A stretch of 58,016 nt of DNA from contig CALXMH010000007.1 of the NCBI GenBank assembly GCA_944389425.1, forward strand, positions 1 to 58,016. The letters are read 5' to 3'. Shown in pieces: positions 8,178 to 18,081 of the stretch. The translations under genes and the position numbers were made by a program. The stretch is from an uncultured Clostridia bacterium. GTDB lineage: Bacteria > Bacillota > Clostridia > TANB77 > CAG-508. The notes under the pieces are model-generated. The model searched no databases and was not told where the DNA came from. It saw only the letters and a program-made list of their open reading frames with translations. Positions within the stretch are counted from its first letter, which is position 1. Each line of letters begins with the position of its first letter.

Positions 8178-9273
8178 AAAATATAAAATAACAGTTGCTA
8201 TTGGATATAACGGAAATAAAAGAATAAATCACTACGAAACTTTTTATGGTGGAAAAAAAGAAGCTATATTAAGAGAAAATGAAATCAAAGCACAATTAAA
8301 AAATAACTCTTTTGTTAATAAATCAAAAATAACAATGAAAGAATTACTTGAAGAATGGCTTAAATATTCAAAAGATATTTGGTCGCCTAAAACTTATATT
8401 GCAAATGCTCATTGGTGTGAGATAATAAATAAATCAATAGGACATATAAAGTTACAAGATATAAATGTTAAAATTTTAGAGGATTTTTATAAAGAATTAA
8501 GAGAAAATACAACATATTCGGATAAAACTATACAACATTTTTACACTATAATTACTACTTCATTAAAAAAAGCTATTATATGGGGTTATATAGTAAATAA
8601 TCCTAATTCATTTATAGAAAAGCCAAAAGTAAGAAAAAAAGAAATTCAATGTTATTCACCTGAAGAAGTTGAAAAGCTTTTAGAATGTATAAAAAATGAA
8701 AGTTTAAAATATCAAGCTATAATATATCTTGCTATTGATAGTGGAGCAAGAAGAGGTGAAATAGTCGGACTAACTTGGAATGATGTTGATTTAAAAAAAC
8801 AAACTTTAAATATCAATAAAAGTGTGCAATATACAAAAGAACTTGGAATATTTGAAAAAACTACTAAAACACAAACAAGTGATAGAATAATATATTTATC
8901 AAATAAAACTATTGAGATATTAAAAGCATATCAAAAAGAACAACTTGAAAATAAATTAAAACTAGGTACCAAATGGGGAAATTCAAAAAGAATATTTACA
9001 ACTATTGTTGGTGGAGATATGCACCCTGATACACCTTCACAAATATTAGAAAAGATAATAAAAAAATATAATTTAAAAAGAATTTCTTTTCACGGATTAA
9101 GACATACAAGTATTTCTTTACAAATTTCAAGTGGAATACAAGCACAAATTATAAGTAAAAGAGCAGGACATTCAAGTGTATCAACAACACATTCTATATA
9201 TTCACATTTCTTTGATAATGAATTTAAAGAAGTAGCAAGTGCAATGAATAATATTTTATCTGTTAATAGTTGA
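8149..9273 (+). CDS. int: tyrosine recombinase / integrase
   Basis: 374 residues from ATG 8149 (GAGGG eight bases upstream; a GTG at 8140 is less well placed). There is an N-terminal arm-binding part, then a SAM-like core-binding domain at about 65-160 (MKELLEEWLKYSKDIWSPKTYIANA), then the catalytic domain with Arg in DSGARRGEIVGLTW, HGLRHTS, GHSSVSTTHSIYSHF carrying the second His and the nucleophilic Tyr. All catalytic residues are present, so the enzyme should be active. It ends 134 bp before tRNA-fMet, the usual place for an integrase of a tRNA-targeting element. Confidence 0.93.
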   Translation: MSVKELERNKKYKITVAIGYNGNKRINHYETFYGGKKEAILRENEIKAQLKNNSFVNKSKITMKELLEEWLKYSKDIWSPKTYIANAHWCEIINKSIGHIKLQDINVKILEDFYKELRENTTYSDKTIQHFYTIITTSLKKAIIWGYIVNNPNSFIEKPKVRKKEIQCYSPEEVEKLLECIKNESLKYQAIIYLAIDSGARRGEIVGLTWNDVDLKKQTLNINKSVQYTKELGIFEKTTKTQTSDRIIYLSNKTIEILKAYQKEQLENKLKLGTKWGNSKRIFTTIVGGDMHPDTPSQILEKIIKKYNLKRISFHGLRHTSISLQISSGIQAQIISKRAGHSSVSTTHSIYSHFFDNEFKEVASAMNNILSVNS

Positions 9274-9286
9274 TAAAATATTTTTA

Positions 9287-9317
9287 GAAGCGGTTTTTCC
9301 GCTTCATTTTTCTTTTT
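9287..9317 (+). terminator. integrase terminator
   Basis: GAAGCGG and CCGCTTC separated by five T residues, followed by a T-rich tract, 14 bp after the int stop. Confidence 0.8.
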
Positions 9318-9337
9318 ATAGTAGTCGGAAAAATATT

Positions 9338-9357
9338 TTCGTAGCTTTTTCGTAGCT
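9338..9357 (+). repeat. right arm-type repeats (2 x TTCGTAGCT)
   Basis: Identical in arrangement to 4443-4462; likely integrase arm sites at the right end of the element. Confidence 0.6.
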
Positions 9358-9406
9358 TTTTTCATAAAACAAAAAAATAAGCAAATCTTGAAAGACTTGC
9401 TATAAT

Positions 9407-9482
<76 letters not shown>

Positions 9483-9639
9483 ATATTTGTGATATAATCA
9501 TATTATAAACCCATTTTTTCATATTGTCAACACTTTTGGTTTATATTTATGTCATCTTTTTATATTATATGCAATTTTTTTATAAATATTCCAATTTTGG
9601 CAAAATAAATTAAAAATTATTTATTTTGCCAATTGTATT

Positions 9640-10779
9640 TTATTTTTTCCCTAATGTTAATTCTACTTGCATTTGTTTATTGTTCCTAAGAATGGTTAAT
9701 ACTACATTATCGTTTGGTTTTTTTGTATATATATATTCTCTAAGTTCACTCATTTTATTTACTGGACTTCCGTCTATTTGTGTTATTATGTCACCTATTT
9801 TTATTCCGCTGTTTTTGGCTGGTCCTTGTAAGTCTATTTGGGCTATATATATTCCTTTTTCAAAGCTTACTCCATTTTCTAAGTATGGTATTACTTCTTG
9901 GTCATATGCAAATATTCCAAGATAAGCTTCTTCAAATTTCCCGGTTTGTGTTATTTGTTCTATTACTGGTTTTATTATGTTTATTGGTATACTAAATCCT
10001 ATTCCCTCTGCTGATGTTATTTTTACTGAGTTTATTCCAAGCATTTCTCCTTTTTTGTTTATTAATGGCCCTCCACTATTGCCTGGATTTATTGTTGCAT
10101 CTGTTTGTATTAAGTCTTCCATGTACACACTTCTGTCCTCTTCTTCTAGTTTAATTGTTCTGTCTATGCCACTAATTATTCCACTTGTTACTGTTCTTTG
10201 AAATTCTACCCCAATGGGATTGCCTATTGCATATACCTGTTCTGCTATTTTTATGGAGTCTGAATCTCCTAATTTTATTGGAGTTAGTCCTTTTATATTT
10301 ATTTTTACTATTGCTACATCTAAGTCTGAATCTGACCATATTACATTTCCGTTATAAGTATTTCCATTTTCTAAGGTTACATAACAGCTACTATACTTTC
10401 CTCCTGATACATGCTCATTTGTTAATATAAATCCATCTTCTGAAATTATTACTCCTGTTCCAAGTCCTAATTTATTTACACTATCTGCTGTAAATATTGA
10501 TGTTCCACTATTTTTTATTTTTGATATTCCTACAACTGTTTGAAGAGTTTCTTCTATTATATTGCTAATATCTTGTTCCTGATTATTAGCTTCTATTTCT
10601 ACTTCTTGCGATACTTTTTGAATTGATGGTTCTATATTGTTGTTTTGTGCTTGTTCTATTTTGTTATTTGCTAAATATATTTCAAATACTGCTATGCTTC
10701 CTATACTTATTGACGCAAATAGCAGTATACTCATAAAAAATTTTTTTATTTTTATTCCTCTTCGATCATATCTATACAA
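9640..10779 (-). CDS. membrane-anchored HtrA/DegP-like serine protease
   Basis: 379 residues from TTG 10779 (GGTGATG upstream). An N-terminal transmembrane anchor at about 13-34 is followed by a trypsin-like domain with the catalytic triad in TNEHV (His), SDLDVAIVK (Asp) and INPGNSGGPLI (Ser). A C-terminal PDZ domain covers about 285-375 (YIAQIDLQGPAKNSGIKIGDIITQIDG). The family degrades or refolds damaged extracytoplasmic proteins under envelope stress. It stands alone, convergent with nothing on its left but the tRNA and divergent from the NRPS gene. Confidence 0.92.
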   Translation of the reverse strand: MYRYDRRGIKIKKFFMSILLFASISIGSIAVFEIYLANNKIEQAQNNNIEPSIQKVSQEVEIEANNQEQDISNIIEETLQTVVGISKIKNSGTSIFTADSVNKLGLGTGVIISEDGFILTNEHVSGGKYSSCYVTLENGNTYNGNVIWSDSDLDVAIVKINIKGLTPIKLGDSDSIKIAEQVYAIGNPIGVEFQRTVTSGIISGIDRTIKLEEEDRSVYMEDLIQTDATINPGNSGGPLINKKGEMLGINSVKITSAEGIGFSIPINIIKPVIEQITQTGKFEEAYLGIFAYDQEVIPYLENGVSFEKGIYIAQIDLQGPAKNSGIKIGDIITQIDGSPVNKMSELREYIYTKKPNDNVVLTILRNNKQMQVELTLGKK

Positions 10780-10908
10780 TTATCATCACCATTTAAAGTT
10801 TACCCTTTTTAGGCTTATTTAATCATAAATTTTGGTAATTTATAATGTCCGAAATTTTGTATTTTTGTTATATTTTGTTTTATGTCTTGTTTTTTTGTCT
10901 ATTGATTG

Positions 10909-10937
10909 TTGATTTTATTATTAGTTTAGTATAGAAT
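10909..10937 (+). promoter_or_regulatory. promoter of the NRPS gene
   Basis: TTGATT and TAGAAT with a 17-bp spacer, 39 bp before the NRPS start; AAGAGGAG provides the ribosome-binding site. Confidence 0.5.
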
Positions 10938-10976
10938 AATGGTAAAATTTATGTAATTTAAAAAGAGGAGATTATA

Positions 10977-13900
10977 ATGGAGCCAAAAAAGTATTATGAA
11001 TTAACAAAACCTCAACAAACTATATGGATTTCTGAAAAATTTATTAATGAACCTATTAATAATATTATTGGTTCTATGTATTTTAAAGATGACATTAATA
11101 TAGATTTATTAACAAAAGCAACTAATTTAATTGTGAAAAATAATGATGCATTACGTACTATTTTAACAAACAATAACGGAAACATTGTGCAATATTTTGA
11201 TGATTTTAAATGTTTTGAAATTCCAGTTTTTGATTTATGTTCTAAAACAGACAAAGAAATTCAAGATTTTTGCAAAAAATTTTATGATGCAAAATTTAAT
11301 TTATTAAATCACAGATTATTCGATTTTATTATGATTAAACTTCCAAATCATGAAATTTGTTTAATTGGAAAATTTCATCATATTATAGCAGATGCTTGGA
11401 CATTAGGTTTAATTATTGATAATATTGCTATTAATTATTCTAATTTGGCTTATAATTCAAATATTCCTTTGAATACAGGCTCTTATTTAGATTTTATTAA
11501 TCGTGAGCAAAAATATTTAAATTCAGATACTTATTTAAAAAATAAGGAATTTTGGCTTAATAAATTAAATAATTATAATCCTATTAGTTTAAATACTTCT
11601 TCAAATTCATCATACATTGCAAGTAGAAAAATGTTTGATTTATCTTGCGAAACTACAAATAACATAAATAATTTCTGCCATGAAAATAATATTTCTGCCT
11701 ATACTTTATTTATGGCTGCATTAAATATTTATTTGTATAGAGCTACTATGCAAAATGATATTACCATTACTACCCCAGTACTAAATAGAATTGGAAAAGA
11801 AAAACATACAATGGGAATGTTTATTAATATGATTAATTCCAGAATTAATAACAATCCTAATACTTCTATTATAGATTTATTAAAAGAAATTTCGTCTGAA
11901 ACTGTTAGCTTATTTAAAAATTCTAAATGTCCTTACATGGATGTTTTAGCTGATTTAAGAAAGCAAAATCCTTCTTTAAATAATAAGTCTTATAATATTG
12001 TATTTTCATTTCAAAATATGAGACCAAATAAAAATGCAGATGGTCTTGTTAATTATAGGGTGGACTGGAATTTTAACGGATACAGTCAAGATGATCTTGT
12101 TATAAATATAACTGATATTAACGACAGTGGTTTTTATTCAATTTCATATGATTATTTAGTAGATTTATTTTCTGAAAATGAAATTATATATTTACATAAA
12201 CGTCTACTAACAATTATTTCTAATATCATAAAAAATCCTTTTGCTAAAATTGGTTTTATTGATATTATTGACAATGAAGAAAAAGATAAATTATTAAATA
12301 CATTTAATAATACATATTTTGACTATGATAAATCTCTTACTATAATTGATTTGTTTAATAACATTGTAAATAAATATCCAGATGCAATTGCAGTTAAATT
12401 TAAAAATAATGTTCTTACATATAAAGAGTTAAATAATTTATCTAATATTATTGCAGATGTGATAAATAATAAAAATATTAAAAAAACCAAAATTGCAATT
12501 ATATGTGATAAATCTGATTTTATGGTAGCAGGTTTGCTTGGCATTTTAAAGTCTGGAAATGCCTATATTCCTGTTGACCCATCATATCCACAAAAAAGAA
12601 TTGACTATATTTTAAATGATAGTTCTGTTCAAATTGTTTTAACAACAAAAAAATATATTAACAAATATAATGCAAAACATGTTATTATCATAGATGATAT
12701 TGATTATAGTATTAAAACACCAAATATTAACAATGCAACATGTAATGATTTAGCATATATTATTTATACTTCTGGTACAACTGGCAATCCCAAAGGTGTA
12801 CCAATAAAGCACAAAAATATAGTTAATACTTTAATTTGGAGAAAAAATTTATATAAATTTAATACAGAAGATAAAATTTTGCAAATCCCATCATTTTCTT
12901 TTGATAGTTCAGTAGAAGATATATTTACTCCATTAATTTCAGGTGCTCAATTAGTAATCCCTGATATTTCAAAAATGGATGTAAACATTATTGGAACTGA
13001 ACTTGAAAAGAATGCTATAACACACTTTTTAGTAGTTCCTAGTTTATACAAAGTTCTACTTAAAGAAAAATTAAATAGTTTAAAATCCCTTAGAATTATA
13101 ACAATTGCTGGTGAAGGTTTTTCTATATCACTTATTAAAGATCATTTTTCTAAATTACCTAATGTTAGAATAATAAATGAATATGGTCCAACCGAAAATA
13201 GTGTATGTTCTACATATTATGAGCTTACATCTAATGATGATAAGATTTTAATTGGAAGTCCTATTAATAATTGCAAATGTTATTGTTTAGATTCTAACCA
13301 AATGTTATTACCAATTGGTTGTGAAGGAGAACTATACGTGTCTGGTCCTGGCGTTTCTGATGGATATCTACACAAACCAGAAATTACTTGTGAAAGATTT
13401 TTAGAAAATCCTTTTGGTGGAAATTTTAAATTATATAAAACTGGGGACATGGTGAAATACGATTATTCTGGTAATTTAGAATTTATTGAAAGAACAGATA
13501 ATCAAGTAAAGCTTCATGGTTTTAGAATTGAACTTAAAGAAATTGAAAATTCCATTTTAGAAAATTCATGCGTAGATGATACAGTTGTACTAATTCAAAC
13601 TTTAAGTAATGGAAAGCAGATTCTTGTAGCATATATAATTAATAAAAATAAAGATATAAATATTCAAGATGTATATAGTAATCTAAGAGAAAAATTGCCT
13701 TATTATATGGTTCCAAAAATAATTGTATTAGATAGTTTTCCTCTTACACCAAATGGAAAATTAGATAGAAAAAAACTTCCAATGCCAAAAATAGAAACAA
13801 CAGAATTTGAAAAACCTCAAAATGATTTAGAAAAAACAATTTTATCTGTTTGTCAAGAAATACTAGACAATAATAAAATTGGTGTACTTGATGATTTATT

Positions 13901-15239
13901 TATAAGTGCAAATGCGGACTCTTTAAGTATATTAACTATAAGTTCTAAATTATTTAATATGAATATTAAAATTGGTATACAGGACTTTTATAAATATCCA
14001 ACAGTAAGAGAAATTTCGAACCAAATTATAAACAAAAAAAATAATGTTAAAAAAATAGATAAAAATATTGTTAAACCATTCGTTACTATGCCACCAGAGT
14101 CTGATAATATAGTTCTTAATTTTGAATATGAAAATGTTCTACTTACAGGTGCTACTGGATTTTTAGGAATTCATATTTTAAATAATTTACTGCGAAATAC
14201 AAATTGCAATATTTATTGTTTAATAAGAGAAAAATACAAGCAATCTCCTGAAACAAGATTGAAAAATTTAATTAATTATTATTTTAATAATAATTATTAT
14301 GAAATTTACAAAAATAGAATTTTTATAATGAATTCTGACCTTACAGTGGAAAATTTTGGTTTAGATAATACTACATATCTAGAATTAAAAAATAAAATAA
14401 ATTGTATTATAAATTGTGCAGCAAATACTAAGCATTATGGCAATTATAATAATTTTAAAAAAGAAAATATTGATACTGTAAAAAATCTGATTGAATTTAC
14501 TAAAAACACAAATATTATTTTAAACCACATGTCTACTACTAATGTTTGTGGAAACTTCTTAGTTGATAATGATATACAATATGATTTTACAGAAAATGAT
14601 TTATATATAGGTCAAAATTACGAAGATAATGTATATATCCGAAGTAAATTCGAAGCTGAAAAATTAATTATTAATGCAGAACACAATGGATTAAATGCTA
14701 ATATTTTCAGACTTGGTAATTTAATGGGAAGATATAGTGATGGAATTTTCCAGAAAAATAAGTTTGATAACGCATACTATACAAGGCTTCTTGCACTTGC
14801 AAAAGTTGGTTATTTGCCAGAGAATTTGAAAAATCAAAATTTAGAGTTTTCTCCAATTGATGATGTTTCAGATGCCATAATTAAATTATTAAGTATTCCT
14901 AATTTGAAGAATAAAATATTTCATATTTTTTCAAACAAATTAATTAATATTTCTGTACTTTTGAATGTATTTAACAGTTTTAATATAAATTGCGAATTTA
15001 CTTCATATGATGCCTTTATGAAAAAACTAAGTAAGCCTGAAAATGAAAAGATATTGAAATATATAATAAATGATGTAAACAGTAAAAAAGGAATTAATTA
15101 CGATTCTGGAATTACAGTGAATAATAATATTACAAATCAATACTTGAAAAATGTAGGATTTGAATGGAGTACAATTGATGAAAATTATTTAATAAGATTT
15201 TTTAAATCTGCAAATTTCATATCTGATTTAAATTTATAA
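10977..15239 (+). CDS. single-module non-ribosomal peptide synthetase, C-A-T-reductase
   Basis: 1420 residues. Condensation domain at about 1-430, with HHIIADAW in the active-site HHxxxD position. Adenylation domain at about 460-970: YIIYTSGTTGNPKGV (A3), NEYGPTE (A5), YKTGDMV and RTDNQVKLHGFRIELKEIE (A7-A8), LTPNGKLDRKKLP (A10). Carrier domain at about 980-1050, with Ser in ANADSLS in place of the usual GGDS. Thioester reductase domain from about 1075, with NAD(P)H-binding GATGFLG and YIRSK. The reductase predicts release as an aldehyde or alcohol. By alignment from memory the substrate pocket carries Asp, Glu (239) and Glu (322), hinting at a basic amino acid; this is tentative. No phosphopantetheinyl transferase is in the window. 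A histidine kinase follows after 18 bp. Confidence 0.9.
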   Translation: MEPKKYYELTKPQQTIWISEKFINEPINNIIGSMYFKDDINIDLLTKATNLIVKNNDALRTILTNNNGNIVQYFDDFKCFEIPVFDLCSKTDKEIQDFCKKFYDAKFNLLNHRLFDFIMIKLPNHEICLIGKFHHIIADAWTLGLIIDNIAINYSNLAYNSNIPLNTGSYLDFINREQKYLNSDTYLKNKEFWLNKLNNYNPISLNTSSNSSYIASRKMFDLSCETTNNINNFCHENNISAYTLFMAALNIYLYRATMQNDITITTPVLNRIGKEKHTMGMFINMINSRINNNPNTSIIDLLKEISSETVSLFKNSKCPYMDVLADLRKQNPSLNNKSYNIVFSFQNMRPNKNADGLVNYRVDWNFNGYSQDDLVINITDINDSGFYSISYDYLVDLFSENEIIYLHKRLLTIISNIIKNPFAKIGFIDIIDNEEKDKLLNTFNNTYFDYDKSLTIIDLFNNIVNKYPDAIAVKFKNNVLTYKELNNLSNIIADVINNKNIKKTKIAIICDKSDFMVAGLLGILKSGNAYIPVDPSYPQKRIDYILNDSSVQIVLTTKKYINKYNAKHVIIIDDIDYSIKTPNINNATCNDLAYIIYTSGTTGNPKGVPIKHKNIVNTLIWRKNLYKFNTEDKILQIPSFSFDSSVEDIFTPLISGAQLVIPDISKMDVNIIGTELEKNAITHFLVVPSLYKVLLKEKLNSLKSLRIITIAGEGFSISLIKDHFSKLPNVRIINEYGPTENSVCSTYYELTSNDDKILIGSPINNCKCYCLDSNQMLLPIGCEGELYVSGPGVSDGYLHKPEITCERFLENPFGGNFKLYKTGDMVKYDYSGNLEFIERTDNQVKLHGFRIELKEIENSILENSCVDDTVVLIQTLSNGKQILVAYIINKNKDINIQDVYSNLREKLPYYMVPKIIVLDSFPLTPNGKLDRKKLPMPKIETTEFEKPQNDLEKTILSVCQEILDNNKIGVLDDLFISANADSLSILTISSKLFNMNIKIGIQDFYKYPTVREISNQIINKKNNVKKIDKNIVKPFVTMPPESDNIVLNFEYENVLLTGATGFLGIHILNNLLRNTNCNIYCLIREKYKQSPETRLKNLINYYFNNNYYEIYKNRIFIMNSDLTVENFGLDNTTYLELKNKINCIINCAANTKHYGNYNNFKKENIDTVKNLIEFTKNTNIILNHMSTTNVCGNFLVDNDIQYDFTENDLYIGQNYEDNVYIRSKFEAEKLIINAEHNGLNANIFRLGNLMGRYSDGIFQKNKFDNAYYTRLLALAKVGYLPENLKNQNLEFSPIDDVSDAIIKLLSIPNLKNKIFHIFSNKLINISVLLNVFNSFNINCEFTSYDAFMKKLSKPENEKILKYIINDVNSKKGINYDSGITVNNNITNQYLKNVGFEWSTIDENYLIRFFKSANFISDLNL

Positions 15240-15257
15240 TTTTAAAAGGGGGTTTTT

Positions 15258-17267
15258 ATGCAAAAAGTTCAAAAAATTCATGTAAAAGAAAAAGTAATTT
15301 TAACTTATATTGTGGCAATTGCTATTGCATGTATTGTATTTTATTTTATAATTCCTAGTCTTTTAAACTATGGTGAAGGAACAATAAATACAGAATTTGA
15401 TAAAGAAATTTCAGGAGGACTTTATTATTATCAGCAAATACTATTGGCAGCTAGTGCATTAATTCTTATAGTTTCGATTATATTATTAGTTTTTTTAAGG
15501 GATTTAAATAAATATAGAACATATCTTAAAGAATTTAAAAAAACTAGAAATAAAGAAATAGGAATGAAAATAGAAAGAATAAAAAAAATATGCTTAGGTT
15601 TGCCTAGTAAATTACTTTTAGTATTTATTATTGTACCACTTGTATGTTCTTTACTTGTTTTGTTTATGCAAACTTCATATTTAACTTCTTCTGATTTTAA
15701 ATTGGTATTAGTTATATTTATTTTATCTACTATAACTATATCAATTGCAAATACATATGTAAGAAAAGTATTTACAAAAGTACTTATTGAATTAGAAAAT
15801 ACAAGCGATTGTAACATTAGACATTTAGGAATAACAGAAAGATTACTTACACAAATTATTCCTATCATTGCAGTATGTATTGTTTTTACATATTTAACAG
15901 TATCATCTATTTATGAAAAAAATAATTCTGAATTATTAAGAAATTATTATAATACACAATTTAGAAATGATACTAGAAGTAAGATAATAAATAACGAAAC
16001 TGAATTAATAGATTTATTAAATAGTGTTAATTTATATGCGGATAATCATATATTATTTATTGTGGATAATAACTTTAATTTTACATATCAAACAGGGCCA
16101 CTAAGTGATTTTTTCAAAAAATATACTGCTGAAATAGCAACTTCAAACAATAATCATATTTATGATTATTATGGAACAGCTGGTCAAGGTACAATGTATC
16201 CTGTATTAGTAGGAAATGAGACATATTATATTGGAGCATATTATCTAATTTCTGAAAATGATTCTTTATTTAATATAATAGTAGTACTTGTATCTCTTAC
16301 ATCATTATGTACATTGATAATATATGCATTTGCAAAAGAACTTTCAGATAATATTAAAGCTGTTTCTCATTCATTACAAGAAATTAGTGAAACAAGTGAT
16401 TCTGTTGTTAACTCAAAATTATATATTACATCACTAGATGAAATCTCAGATTTGAAAGAGCAATATAATCACATTCAAAAAACAACTGCTGATTTGTTAG
16501 ATCAAATTCATAATAATCAACAAATTCTTATGGAAAGAGAACGTTTAGCCTCACTTGGTCAATTAATTGGTGGTATTGCACACAACTTAAAAACACCAAT
16601 AATGTCTATTAGTGGTGCCACAGAAGGTCTTAATGATTTAATAAATGAATATGATTCTTCTATTGAAGATCCAACTGTTAATTATGAAGATCACCATCAA
16701 ATAGCAAAAGAAATGAAAGATTGGACAGAAAAAATTAAGACTCATACAGCATATATGTCTGATATTATAACAACAGTTAAAGGTCAAGCAGTAGTTTTAT
16801 CAGAAGATGAAAATAATTCATTTACAATTGATGAACTTATTAAAAAAGTAACAATTTTAATGAGACATGAGCTAAAAAATGCACTTGTTTATTTAAAAAC
16901 AGATATTAGAGTTCCATTAGATTTTACACTTAAAGGAAATGTAAATATATTAGTTCAAGTTATAAATAATATGATTTCCAATGCTATACAAGCATACAAT
17001 GGAAAACCAGATATGGAAATATTATTATCTATAAATCAAAATAACAATTATTTATATATAAATATTATAGACAATGCTGGCGGTTTGCCAAATAAAGTAA
17101 AAGAAAAATTGTTTAAAGAAATGATTACAACAAAAGGAAAGAATGGAACTGGACTTGGATTATTTATGTCTTATTCTTCAATAAGAGCTCATTTTGATGG
17201 AGATATAAATTTTGAATCTGAAGAAGGAAAAGGAACTACTTTTACAATAAGTATTCCATTAAATTAA
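15258..17267 (+). CDS. multi-membrane-span sensor histidine kinase
   Basis: 669 residues. Hydrophobic segments lie near 13-35, 58-80, 112-132, 145-165, 203-222 and 337-357, with an extracytoplasmic segment before the last one. A dimerisation helix carries the phospho-acceptor His in LIGGIAHNLKTPIM, a variant of the usual HELRTP box. The ATPase domain shows the N box (NMISNAIQAY), DNAGGLP and TTKGKNGTGLGL. It follows the NRPS gene by 18 bp with a GGGGG ribosome-binding site, so it is probably co-transcribed and could sense the product or control its synthesis. The nearest response regulator is the HD-GYP protein at 18082, but pairing is inference. Confidence 0.9.
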   Translation: MQKVQKIHVKEKVILTYIVAIAIACIVFYFIIPSLLNYGEGTINTEFDKEISGGLYYYQQILLAASALILIVSIILLVFLRDLNKYRTYLKEFKKTRNKEIGMKIERIKKICLGLPSKLLLVFIIVPLVCSLLVLFMQTSYLTSSDFKLVLVIFILSTITISIANTYVRKVFTKVLIELENTSDCNIRHLGITERLLTQIIPIIAVCIVFTYLTVSSIYEKNNSELLRNYYNTQFRNDTRSKIINNETELIDLLNSVNLYADNHILFIVDNNFNFTYQTGPLSDFFKKYTAEIATSNNNHIYDYYGTAGQGTMYPVLVGNETYYIGAYYLISENDSLFNIIVVLVSLTSLCTLIIYAFAKELSDNIKAVSHSLQEISETSDSVVNSKLYITSLDEISDLKEQYNHIQKTTADLLDQIHNNQQILMERERLASLGQLIGGIAHNLKTPIMSISGATEGLNDLINEYDSSIEDPTVNYEDHHQIAKEMKDWTEKIKTHTAYMSDIITTVKGQAVVLSEDENNSFTIDELIKKVTILMRHELKNALVYLKTDIRVPLDFTLKGNVNILVQVINNMISNAIQAYNGKPDMEILLSINQNNNYLYINIIDNAGGLPNKVKEKLFKEMITTKGKNGTGLGLFMSYSSIRAHFDGDINFESEEGKGTTFTISIPLN

Positions 17268-17276
17268 TATAATGTT

Positions 17277-17317
17277 AAAGAGAAGAATTAAATTAATAAT
17301 TCTTCTCTTTAATTTTC
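17277..17317 (+). terminator. terminator after the histidine kinase gene
   Basis: A 14-bp stem (AAAGAGAAGAATTA and complement) with a 6-nt loop and following T-rich tract. Confidence 0.85.
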
Positions 17318-17349
17318 TTACTAATTTAGACAGATTCCGACTTTATATA

Positions 17350-17406
17350 TTGACTTTTTATATAAATTTATGATATTATTTTTTAATAAGTATTTACATA
17401 CTTATT
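17350..17406 (+). promoter_or_regulatory. rubrerythrin promoter with downstream palindromic operator
   Basis: TTGACT (17350-17355) and TATTAT (17374-17379) with an 18-bp spacer. A perfect 8-bp inverted repeat AATAAGTA/TACTTATT with a 6-bp spacer (17385-17406) sits over the expected transcription start, where a repressor would block initiation. The repeat does not match the standard PerR or Fur consensus as I know them. Confidence 0.55.
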
Positions 17407-17434
17407 AGAAGAGTAAAATTTAGGAGGTAATAAA

Positions 17435-17980
17435 ATGTCAAGATTAAAAGGAACAAAAACAGAAAAAAATTTAATGGAAGCGTTTGCTGGTGAGTCACAA
17501 GCTAGAAATAAATATACATATTTTGCAAGTAAGGCTAAAAAAGAAGGATATGAGCAAATAGCTGCAATCTTCTTAGAAACAGCTGATAATGAAAAAGAGC
17601 ATGCAAAAATGTGGTTTAAATTATTACAAGAAAATGAAGATATCGCTTCAACAGCTGAAAACTTAGCTGCTGCAGCAGAAGGTGAAAATTATGAATGGAC
17701 AGATATGTACGACAGATTTGCTAAAGATGCAAAAGAAGAAGGCTTTAATGATATAGCATATCTTTTCGAAGCTGTTGGAAAAATAGAAAAAGAACATGAA
17801 GAAAGATATAAAAAATTATTAGAAAATGTAAAAGATGGATTAGTATTTAGTAAAGATGGAGATGCAATTTGGAAATGTAGAAATTGTGGACATATTGTTA
17901 TAGGAAAACAAGCACCTGAAATATGCCCAGTTTGCAAACATCCAAAAGCATTCTTTGAATTAAAAGCTGAAAATTATTAA
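17435..17980 (+). CDS. rbr: rubrerythrin
   Basis: 181 residues. The ferritin-like di-iron domain shows [21 protein letters not shown] and [12 protein letters not shown], giving the Glu and ExxH ligands. The C-terminal rubredoxin-like domain carries CRNCG and CPVCKH for the Fe(Cys)4 site. Rubrerythrins reduce hydrogen peroxide in the cytoplasm of anaerobes. Own promoter with a candidate operator and own terminator, so a single-gene unit, consistent with an oxidative-stress regulon. Confidence 0.97.
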   Translation: MSRLKGTKTEKNLMEAFAGESQARNKYTYFASKAKKEGYEQIAAIFLETADNEKEHAKMWFKLLQENEDIASTAENLAAAAEGENYEWTDMYDRFAKDAKEEGFNDIAYLFEAVGKIEKEHEERYKKLLENVKDGLVFSKDGDAIWKCRNCGHIVIGKQAPEICPVCKHPKAFFELKAENY

Positions 17981-17985
17981 AATAT

Positions 17986-18017
17986 AAGCGGAAATAAATT
18001 CCGCTTTATTTTTTTAT
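17986..18017 (+). terminator. rubrerythrin terminator
   Basis: AAGCGGAA and TTCCGCTT with a short A/T loop followed by a T run, right after the rbr stop. Confidence 0.85.
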
Positions 18018-18081
18018 GAAAACATCAGTATTGACTTTTATTCTTTTATGTTATATATTAATGGCAATTAGAGGTGATTTT

